From Stephanodiscus triporus (Eukaryota; Bacillariophyta; Thalassiosirophyceae; Thalassiosirales; Thalassiosiraceae): a stretch of DNA of 14,948 bases. The notes beneath the pieces are model-generated. The model saw only the letters and a list, made by a program, of their open reading frames with translations. It ran no database searches and had not been told where the DNA came from. Location of the stretch: NCBI GenBank assembly GCA_036939755.1, contig JALLAZ010002921.1, positions 1-14,948 on the forward strand, read 5' to 3'. Each line of letters begins with the position of its first letter. Position 1 is the first letter of the stretch. Position numbers and translations under genes: made by a program. Positions 6,826-13,463 of this stretch are shown here, one piece after another.

Positions 6826-8895
6826 ATGACTGCTGCCGTCCATGCCGCCATCCACGGAGTTGAGATTCCCCAAAGATATCTGACCAAGAGCCTCGTCCGC
6901 TGTGGGCTCAAGTGTCCACGAAAACTCGTCTACGCGACCAGCCCCAACTTGTATCCTCAAAGTCGAGATCATGTCGATGATCCATTGTTGAAGCATTTAT
7001 CAAATGAGGGAGTGCGGTTTGGAGAATACTGCAAACGCTTGTTCCCACATGGCGTGGAGATTGGAAAAGTTCAACGTAGAGGAGGCATCGGTGATCCTTC
7101 ATCGTTGGAACACCTCGTAGCACAAACCCATCAAACCTTGATGTCATGTCCAGATGAGAGTCATCGAGTAACGGTGTTCGAGGGGGCTATTCGTTATGCA
7201 TCATTCTATGCTCAGCCCGATATACTGGATATGTTTGTGAAGTCCGGCGAAGAAAGCAGCCGGATAGAACTCAGAGTCATCGAAGTCAAGAGCAAAAGTT
7301 GGGACTCTCGCCACACCGTCGAAGAAAAAATGTGGACCGACAAAAATTCCATCAGGGCCACGTTTTTGCCATACATCCAAGATATTGCCTTCCAATCGAT
7401 GGTATGCCGTCTCGTTTATCCAGATGATGTTAACGTTTCATCGTGGTTGATGATGCCAGATCGGGCAAAAAAGATGGTTTGTAGTGATCCCGACTTGACT
7501 GACGGCATGATACATACAGTAGAGGATACTATGCAAGCTATTGATGACAGCATCGCTTCTCTTGTTAATGTTGACGAGCTTGTCGAACGAGCGCTGACCA
7601 GCGAAGTGTCATATCCTGGTAGTAAGAAAGGGGAGACATTTGAGGAAACTGTAACACGGTGGGCAGAACAACTGAACCACGACAACTTTGGACCAGATTC
7701 ATTTTCAAGTCCAATCGGAATGCAGTGTTCATCTTGCGAATATAGATTGAAGGACCCTCCAGAAGGAACATATTCAGGTTTTGATCATTGTTGGCAGGCA
7801 GCTTCAGGTCTTACGAGAGAAGTATTGCAGAATGTTCCTCTAATAAACGATCTCTACGGCAATACGAAGAAAGACATGAATATATTCTTATCGGGAGCGA
7901 AGTATACTTTATCGGATTTGACGGAATCGGATTTATTCCGTACGAAGGAAGATTGCAAAATGGAGAAAAGAGGCGGAGGAGAAATAATCAAAAAATTTGA
8001 GAGACAGTGGTATCATGTCGAGACGACCAAGCGCAGCGCAGAAAGCGACGCAAACCTTCGACCAAGGTGCATAATCAAAAGAAGCCGCCTCAAACAAATC
8101 TCTCAAGATTGGAAGTACCCACTCCACTTCATAGACTTTGAAACCGTTTCCCCCCCGATTCCATTATATTCGAATATGTCACCCTACGAGATATTCGCAT
8201 TTCAGTTTTCGCATCACACTCTGCACCACGGGTCATCGGAAGTCCACCACGCATCTGAGTTTCTTCACACCGAGGAAGGACCTCCAATCGTATCATTCCT
8301 TAAGGCATTGCACGAGGCCATTTGCTGTTACCCCGATGGCGGGACCGTGTTTCAGTGGTCGCCGCACGAACACAATGTACTCAAAGAAATGCTATCTTCG
8401 CCGGAAGCTTCGGCATCACTATCATCGCGAGAGTTCTCGGCTCTGTCTGCATTGCTCGATAACGGAATGGTCGATCTCTGCAAACTCGCTCAGAAATATT
8501 ACTATGTAGATGGCAGCGATGGCAGCAGCTCTATTAAGAAACTGCTCCAACCGACGCTTCAAATATCTGACCACCTGAAGAAAATTTACGGGTCCCCGAC
8601 GTACAATTCGAGAAACTTCTCAAACTTTCAATGGTACCAAATAGACGACGGCGGACGCGTGAAAGATCCGTACGATATTCTATCGACGATGTCACACCCC
8701 GATCAACACGGCAGTGCGAACGTGACCAAGGGAGGGGCCGCCGCGGCCGCGTTCCACGAGCTTCAGAACGACCTCGACGATGGGGATCGTTCGGACATCG
8801 AAAATTCGCTCCTTCGCTATTGCGAACTCGACACCCTCGCGATGGTCATGATCGTCCAGGCCTGGCAGGGTCTGCTCGATGATCCTACCTCTTAG
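6826..8895 (+). CDS. DUF2779-family protein: Cas4/RecB-like Fe-S nuclease module plus DEDD exonuclease-like module
   Basis: The product is 689 residues with no intron. The N-terminal half looks like a PD-(D/E)XK nuclease of the Cas4/RecB kind: CGLKCPRKL (C26, C30), FEGAI (E119), PDILD (D132), IEVKS (E153, K155) and DIAFQ (Q190). A cysteine cluster follows at C301, C304 and C322 (HCW). With C30 this could hold an iron-sulphur cluster. The C-terminal half matches DUF2779: FIDFET (D437, E439), PYEIFAFQFS, SPHEHN, MVDLCKLAQKYY (D550), SIKKLL, GGAAAAAF and YCELDTLAM (D669). The spacing fits a DEDD 3'-5' exonuclease fold. The family is mainly bacterial and of unknown function; nucleic-acid cleavage is inferred from the catalytic residues. 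There is no clear targeting peptide. The 3' end overlaps the convergent deaminase gene by 11 bp. Codons become GC-richer toward the end. Confidence 0.88.
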   Translation: MTAAVHAAIHGVEIPQRYLTKSLVRCGLKCPRKLVYATSPNLYPQSRDHVDDPLLKHLSNEGVRFGEYCKRLFPHGVEIGKVQRRGGIGDPSSLEHLVAQTHQTLMSCPDESHRVTVFEGAIRYASFYAQPDILDMFVKSGEESSRIELRVIEVKSKSWDSRHTVEEKMWTDKNSIRATFLPYIQDIAFQSMVCRLVYPDDVNVSSWLMMPDRAKKMVCSDPDLTDGMIHTVEDTMQAIDDSIASLVNVDELVERALTSEVSYPGSKKGETFEETVTRWAEQLNHDNFGPDSFSSPIGMQCSSCEYRLKDPPEGTYSGFDHCWQAASGLTREVLQNVPLINDLYGNTKKDMNIFLSGAKYTLSDLTESDLFRTKEDCKMEKRGGGEIIKKFERQWYHVETTKRSAESDANLRPRCIIKRSRLKQISQDWKYPLHFIDFETVSPPIPLYSNMSPYEIFAFQFSHHTLHHGSSEVHHASEFLHTEEGPPIVSFLKALHEAICCYPDGGTVFQWSPHEHNVLKEMLSSPEASASLSSREFSALSALLDNGMVDLCKLAQKYYYVDGSDGSSSIKKLLQPTLQISDHLKKIYGSPTYNSRNFSNFQWYQIDDGGRVKDPYDILSTMSHPDQHGSANVTKGGAAAAAFHELQNDLDDGDRSDIENSLLRYCELDTLAMVMIVQAWQGLLDDPTS

Positions 8896-9808
8896 CGATA
8901 ACGGGTTCGCACTTCTGCATCAGCCGTCTGCACGTGATGTTTCGCTCGCGACATGCCGCGCTCAGGGGGATGTAAACGTTCTCGTTCGATAGCAGCGCCG
9001 CATTCGCCGGCCTCATGTCGAGCTCTTTCATCCTGCCGTGGGGCGTCGTGTGCAATACGGTGGGTATACCGACCGCTCGTATCATCGGGTCGCACTTTAT
9101 ATATTTTTCCGCAGATGGCCAGGATGATGGGGCGAGAGTGAGGTTCGATTTTTCGCCCATGAGGTCGGGCGCTCGGAACAAATTAAATCGCCGGAAAGGG
9201 CACATAAAAAATATACATCGGCTTTTTTTTTGTAAAATATATATAGTGCTCACCTTGGGACACGGATGGCACGTGTCGTACGCGTAATCGGAAAACAATT
9301 CGACTATCACGATAGTTGCCCGGGGGAAGAGTCTCTCGAAGCACTCGTCCTCCCCGTGGTTGCATATGGCATCCACCACTGCGTGCACCTCGCTGTGCAG
9401 CACGATCTTGTTCTTCCTCCTCCTCCCGCCGGACTCGGACGAATCGAGGATGTAATCGTGATTCCATCCCCTCCCGATGACGACGGACGTACTACTAAAC
9501 GAAGGCGATCCGTCCCCGCCGCCGCCGTCCTCCGCCTCGTTTTGTCCCCCGGACGACGGAACGTATATCACCGCGCCGTGCCTGGCCCGTACCGCCCCCC
9601 TCCGCGCGAGACGCGCCGCCTCCAGCAGGCGCGACAACAATTCGGCGCCGCCACCGCGTCTGCCGTGCGCTTCGTCGTCGTCCTCCTCCTCCACGTCGAC
9701 CGCCCCCCCCTCCACCTCCTCCTCCTCCTCCTCCTCCTCCTCGCCCCCTCCCGGACCTTCGCGCCTCCTCTTCCTCCTCCTCCTCCCGCCGCCACATGCG
9801 ACGTCCAC
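8885..9808 (-). CDS. CDA-fold zinc deaminase, nucleotide or tRNA type not resolved (exons 9254-9808, 8885-9094)
   Basis: The spliced protein is 254 residues. Residues 1-58 are low-complexity (Arg/Gly runs, nine consecutive Glu). The core follows: RHGAVIYV (77-83), VIGRGWNHDY, then LHSEVHAV with zinc ligand H138 and catalytic E140, and CHPCPKC with C183 and C186 completing the PCxxC zinc site. The C-terminus has VLHTTPHGR. Cytidine, dCMP and tRNA A34 deaminases share this fold. Because the HxE glutamate is intact it is not a typical inactive ADAT3 subunit, but the substrate cannot be read from the sequence. The start at 9808 is uncertain: it lies in GC-rich low complexity and an upstream exon is possible. 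It shares its last 11 bp with the DUF2779 gene on the other strand. Confidence 0.72.
   Translation of the reverse strand: MDVACGGGRRRRKRRREGPGGGEEEEEEEEEVEGGAVDVEEEDDDEAHGRRGGGAELLSRLLEAARLARRGAVRARHGAVIYVPSSGGQNEAEDGGGGDGSPSFSSTSVVIGRGWNHDYILDSSESGGRRRKNKIVLHSEVHAVVDAICNHGEDECFERLFPRATIVIVELFSDYAYDTCHPCPKVSTIYILQKKSRCIFFMCPFRRFNLFRAPDLMGEKSNLTLAPSSWPSAEKYIKCDPMIRAVGIPTVLHTTPHGRMKELDMRPANAALLSNENVYIPLSAACRERNITCRRLMQKCEPVIAKR
9095..9253 (-). other. In-frame intron inside the deaminase zinc motif (159 bp)
   Basis: On the minus strand the donor is AAG|GTGAGC and the acceptor is ATATAAAG|TGC. The length is a multiple of three and the reading frame has no stop, so the unspliced message is also open. 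Removal is supported because it joins CHPCPK to CDPMIRAVGI and recreates PCxxC. Retention would insert 53 residues, including a run encoded by A/T-rich sequence. Confidence 0.8.
9715..9741. repeat. (CCT)9 trinucleotide microsatellite in the deaminase N-terminus
   Basis: Nine perfect CCT units on the + strand read as nine Glu codons in the deaminase on the minus strand. Further CTC/TCC-rich sequence surrounds it from about 9680 to 9790. Length variation here would change the poly-Glu tract without a frameshift. Confidence 0.9.
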
Positions 9809-10172
9809 CGGGGTATGCCAAACTCGCCATCACGAGATTTGTACTACTGCACTCCTCATCATCTGACACACTCCAATCCCATTGTTCCGGACCAGCAGTG
9901 TAAGATCCATCATCATCGTAGACAAATCCACCATCAGCATGATTATGGTAAGTTCGTCGTTCCTCCTCTGAGGCTTTTTTATCGAGAGGAATCTCTCTAA
10001 TGCCCTGGATGGCACCCCCACACGATCTCATCACTTCTTCGACTTCCCGTATCGACTCAGTAGTCGCTGTTGTTGTTGTTGTTGTTGCTGTTGCTGTCCA
10101 TGGGCCGACAATGCAGCTAGCAAAGTCGTCGAATCGCGGCTGGGCGCATGGCTTCCAGGACGATGCAACCAT
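9792..10172 (-). CDS. Unrecognised coding-like segment, partial
   Basis: The segment from Met at 10172 to the Trp codon at 9792 is 127 codons. The part from 10133 downward (FDDFASCIVGPW onward) has strongly coding-like composition, with many codons starting with G and a balanced acidic protein: ESIREVEEVMRSCGGAI, QGIREIP, GGFVYDDDGSYTAGPEQW and VMASLAYPGGRRMW. It looks like the front part of a small barrel-type protein, but I cannot name a family. A Thr run comes from a (TGT)n repeat. Below 9792 the frame stays open only through GC-rich low complexity that belongs to the deaminase in another frame, so the natural 3' continuation is missing. It may be a remnant, an exon of an unseen gene, or half of an inverted gene (see findings). 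Confidence 0.4.
10068..10097. repeat. Imperfect (TGY)10 trinucleotide repeat
   Basis: Six TGT units are followed by alternating TGC and TGT. On the minus strand this reads as a Thr/Ala-rich run inside the unrecognised coding-like segment. Confidence 0.85.
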
Positions 10173-10594
10173 TGAATTTGCGTGATGAACTGCGCGTAAA
10201 TTGCAACAGCGATTTCGCACTGGACACGGAAGCCGAGGGCGACGATGGATGGACGATGATGCAGCTGAATGGTGATTCCGGCTCGCTAATAACAATGACT
10301 GTCCGGTCGGAGCCGAGAGGAGTGCAAGTACCGATGACTGTAATTGAGTCAACCGTGCCATTTCTCCCGAGCAATTATCTTCTAGAGTGGAGAAAAGTCG
10401 AATGTGGCGAAGAGAAGGGTGTAAGATGCAGTTTGAGCGAGCACCGCCTGAAATACTCGAGAAGAGTGTGTAAGTACGTCATAGGAGTACCTATGGTAAG
10501 TAGACTCGTCGATGATGTCAGTAAAAAACCACCACCACAAACACACAAAGAGGATCACTTTCCCCCAAAATTATTATCCCCAAACATCAACATT
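10148..10594 (+). other. Unrecognised coding-like segment running in frame into the NDK gene
   Basis: From an ATG at 10148 the frame is open for 149 codons and runs, still in frame, into the NDK start at 10595. The first 95 or so residues look like real protein (DDGWTMMQLNGDSG, MTVRSEPRG, FLPSNYLLEWRKVECGEE), while the last part (about 10495-10594) looks like non-coding leader. A good splice donor (ATG|GTAAGT) lies at 10495. There is no own stop codon before NDK, so it is unlikely to be an intact independent gene. It may be a gene remnant, a 5' exon, or simply the NDK 5' UTR with a chance open frame. I recognise no family. Confidence 0.3.
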
Positions 10595-11255
10595 ATGAAG
10601 GTCTCTTTCCTCTTTGCCGCCTTCACCGCCGCCACGGCCCAGGCATTCGCTCCTTCCTCCTCTTTCGCCTCATTGGTGCCTGTCAACAATGCCAGGACTG
10701 CAAGTGAGCTTTCCATGGCAATGGAGCGTACTTACATCATGGTGCGTTGAAATGAAATTCCATTGAACAATTATGTGAGGAGTCAAGTTCATGACTCACT
10801 GTTCACTTTTGTGCCGAAAACCAAAGATCAAACCTGATGGAGTCCAGCGTGGCATCGTAGGAAACATCATCTCCAGATTCGAGACCAAGGGATACAGACT
10901 TGCCGCAATGAAAACCAGAATGGCCACGAAAGAAATCCTCGATAAGCACTACTGTGACCTGGTTGAAAAGGGATTCTTCCCCAAAATGCGCGACTACATG
11001 ATGAGTGGGCCGGTGGTATGCATGATATGGGAGGGCAAGGAGGCCGTTACGACTGGCAGGAAAATGTTGGGTGCGACCAATCCTCTAGCGAGCGAACCGG
11101 GTACGATTCGTGGCGATTTCTGCATTGAAGTCGGAAGGAATATTTGTCATGGCTCAGATTCTGTAGAGAATGCAGAGAGGGAGATCTCTCTGTGGTTTGA
11201 AGAAGGAGAAGTCCTTGATTGGCAGTCGCATTCCAAGGATTGGATTTATGAGTAA
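10595..11255 (+). CDS. NDK: Plastid-targeted nucleoside diphosphate kinase (exons 10595-10741, 10827-11255)
   Basis: The spliced protein is 191 residues. The first 16 or so residues are a signal peptide ([17 protein letters not shown]) followed by FAPSSSF, matching the diatom ASAFAP-type cleavage motif with Phe at +1; this indicates delivery to the complex plastid. The NDK core begins [15 protein letters not shown] and includes [25 protein letters not shown] and the active-site signature NICHGSDS with phospho-acceptor H157. The enzyme moves the gamma-phosphate from ATP to other nucleoside diphosphates through phosphohistidine. Core length and order are normal. The Met at 10595 is chosen because the leader begins there, although the frame is open further upstream. 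It converges with the armadillo-repeat gene, 159 bp away. Confidence 0.93.
10742..10826 (+). other. Intron of the NDK gene (85 bp)
   Basis: The donor is ATG|GTGCGT and the acceptor is CAAAG|ATC, phase 0. Splicing joins TYIM to IKPDGVQRG, the conserved first strand and loop of NDK. Without splicing the frame stops at 10748-10750. Confidence 0.9.
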
Positions 11256-11414
11256 GATAGTATTGCTGCTGAAACAGAGACCTAGAGTATTACTGTATCC
11301 AAGGCTAGTAATACTTACTTATCGGATGGCAATTTTCTAAATCTCAGAGAAAATCCGAGAATCCTTATCAGCTGCCGAAGTGGACTCATCATCGACCTGT
11401 CGCTGCGCCTCAAA

Positions 11415-13241
11415 CTATAGGCCCGAAAAGTCAAAATAAAACTGTGCTACTGACGACGGGGAGTAACACCTTGGTTGCTTTCTGCATGAATCGAGCGCAT
11501 CTTGGCACTCCTTTGTGGCAGAAACACATCGAAGCACCTTTTCGACACCGATGTCTTTTGCATTTGCAACATCAGCTATGACAGGGTGCAATTGTTAGAT
11601 TCAACAACAACAAATTAAGATTTGGTATTATTAGCCAAGTACAGAGAATTACTGCGAACTCACATGCTAAGGCACTCAATACTTCTCGGGCATGCTTCGT
11701 CACAAATTCATTCTCATCAGTCGATATTACTGTGAGTGATGTAAGCAGCCCCTTGTGAGCGATCATTTTTACACGATCGCGGGGAAAGGAAGCTTGCTCG
11801 CAATACGCCTTGACGGTCCACTTGAGTACTTCTGTTGATCTGCTGTAGGACATTGTAATCAATGCTTGGAGAAGATCTTGATGAGAAAGGTCGCCCGAAC
11901 GTATATGAGTTGCAACCTTTTTAACTGCCATGGCAGCAGCAACGGCGAGCTTGTCATCTCGGCATGCCAACGATGAAAGGGTCAGGATAAGGCCAGAATG
12001 ACGACCGATTTGTGACGCAGTGGCTTGGCAAGTTAGATTAGCTATTACCCTTGTGGCATTGATGCACACTTGCGATGGAATGACGCGCGAAGAAGCCGAT
12101 CGAAGCAACGCATCAACAACAGCTCCATTCTTGTGTTGGGCCATAATGACCTTATTTTCTGGAATCGTTGCTACGCACCCCAGGGCTTTAATCGCATAAG
12201 CCTTGGTGGAGACACATGAAGCCCATGCCAAATCCAGACATGCATCCAACCAACATTGATTGTGCCTCTGAACAAGATCTGTCTTGTTCTTATTCTCCAA
12301 TGCCAAGTTCATGATGATTCTTGCGGCCTCTTCTCTCACGGGTTTGTAGATATGGATGGAGCCAATTAGGATTGTCTCAAGCAAACCTTCTCTGAACATA
12401 GATTCCTTGTTTTGAGAATGCTCAGATAGACTTCCAATGATCTTCATGCTAAGGTGCATAACGAATCGGCCTGTGGCGCCATGAATATTACCAACGAGCG
12501 CAGTAAGTAACTCTTCATGACGTTTCACCATTGGCAATGGTGCTCGAGCTTGGCTTAGCACATCGATGATATGTTGCGCCAAAACGAGGGATTTGGTGTC
12601 GCCCTTTTTGCCTAACCTGTAATTAATTTCAATCAGCTCGAGCAGTTCGATAATGAGGGTGGCACCGTCTGTGCAAAATGAAGCACAAAGCCTCTCTTCG
12701 GAGCATCTGTAAAGGCGTAGTAAGATCATCAGGCAGAGTTGAATCTCTTTCGACCTGACGATGAAGAATGACGAGCATGATCGAAGAATACTGCAAACAA
12801 TTGCCACTGCTCCATCTCTGACATCACGATCATGATTCCTGGAGTCGGTATGATCAAATGATTCGGCGGCAGTAACCAGTTTCCTTAGCCGATCGCCATC
12901 ATTCTTGCCACGGGTGACATCTGACAAGGAACGACGAGGGGCAAGGGGCATTGAGATTCTGCATAGCAGCACCAGGACGACCCGATCTTGATGAACCTCA
13001 ATCCGCCTTACCTATAAGCATGGACATGCGTGTTTTTGCTTTCTGTCGATCCATAGGAATGTAGCCAATAATACGAGACTTGTCCAACATTTTCTAAACT
13101 TGCTGGCCGAAAGACTGCAAAGGCACCAGGAGGATTATGCGCCGATGCCCATGCTCGCGCGCTATCCAAATTGGTCGAGTTGTGAGTTGACCGGAGGCTC
13201 TGCCCGAAAAGGGAGATTTGAACTTCCATCGGATTCGCCAA
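11415..13241 (-). CDS. Armadillo/HEAT-repeat protein (exons 13012-13241, 11664-12958, 11415-11575)
   Basis: The three-exon model gives 561 residues. From about residue 110 to the end the protein is a chain of alpha-helical pairs of armadillo/HEAT character. Examples are REEAARIIMNLALENK, AYAIKALGCVATIPENK, VCINATRVIANLTCQA, AVAAAMAVKKVATHIR and HAREVLSALA. Such solenoids bind other proteins; no catalytic site is visible and no specific partner can be named. The last exon adds SDVANAKDIGVEKVLRCV and ends QFYFDFSGL. The central exon is well supported. The first exon (Met at 13241, MANPMEVQISLFGQ) is less sure: it is short, with a 53-bp intron, and an internal start at 12972 (giving 489 residues once the last exon is joined) is the alternative. 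It is in tandem with the pirin gene. Confidence 0.72.
11576..11663 (-). other. Last intron of the armadillo-repeat gene (88 bp)
   Basis: On the minus strand the donor is GCAT|GTGAGT and the acceptor CATAG|CTG, phase 1. Splicing makes a Ser codon (T|CT) and opens 53 further codons of normal protein to a TAG at 11415-11417. Without splicing the frame ends in a hydrophobic tail encoded by intron sequence. Confidence 0.82.
12959..13011 (-). other. Putative first intron of the armadillo-repeat gene (53 bp)
   Basis: On the minus strand the donor is TATAG|GTAAGG and the acceptor CTATGCAG|A, phase 2. It joins HAY to R and continues in the frame of the central exon. It is the shortest intron in the window, so it is less certain than the others. 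Confidence 0.55.
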
Positions 13242-13313
13242 CAGAAAAATTTACCCCTTTCCTACGCTAAAGGAGTACGTGATGGATGTGCTGTGTGACT
13301 CGTGTGCAGGAGT

Positions 13314-13405
13314 ATGCGAGGCTCGAATGCGACTCAGAGGCAGCACGTACATACTTGCGTGCATGAATACGAGGATCGAGTGCGATTCAGAGTTAGCACT
13401 TACAC
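13314..13405. repeat. Degenerate tandem duplication, period 53 bp
   Basis: The 39 bases from 13314 (ATGCGAGGCTCGAATGCGAC onward) recur at 13367 (ATACGAGGATCGAGTGCGAT onward), with about 31 of 39 positions identical and no gaps. It lies between the 3' end of the pirin gene and the 5' end of the armadillo-repeat gene, so it is probably upstream of the latter's promoter. Confidence 0.75.
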
Positions 13406-13463
13406 ATGTTACTTTTTAGAGAAAAAGATGTGCAGTACTGTGCCAGACGCCCGTCTCGCATTA

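Noticed and set aside
6826..8895. A CRISPR-Cas locus suggested by the Cas4-like motifs
   Set aside because: There is no repeat-spacer array and no other cas gene. The C-terminal half identifies DUF2779, and the neighbours are eukaryotic genes.
8890..8900. Third copy of the dispersed repeat suggested by TTAGCGA
   Set aside because: Only 7-8 bases match, with no flanking similarity, and it lies in coding sequence.
9495..9791. Continuation of the unrecognised minus-strand segment through GC-rich sequence
   Set aside because: It gives only Gly/Arg/Glu runs. The same bases encode the deaminase in another frame with clear motifs.
8885..9808. ADAT3-type inactive deaminase subunit
   Set aside because: The HxE glutamate, usually replaced in ADAT3, is present here (HSE).
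9266..10000. Long plus-strand open frame across the deaminase N-terminus
   Set aside because: It consists of Pro/Leu/Arg runs from CCT repeats and is antisense to the zinc-motif exon. No domain is visible.
13373..13400. tRNA B-box-like sequence
   Set aside because: The match is short and has no A-box or acceptor stem. It belongs to the 53-bp duplication.
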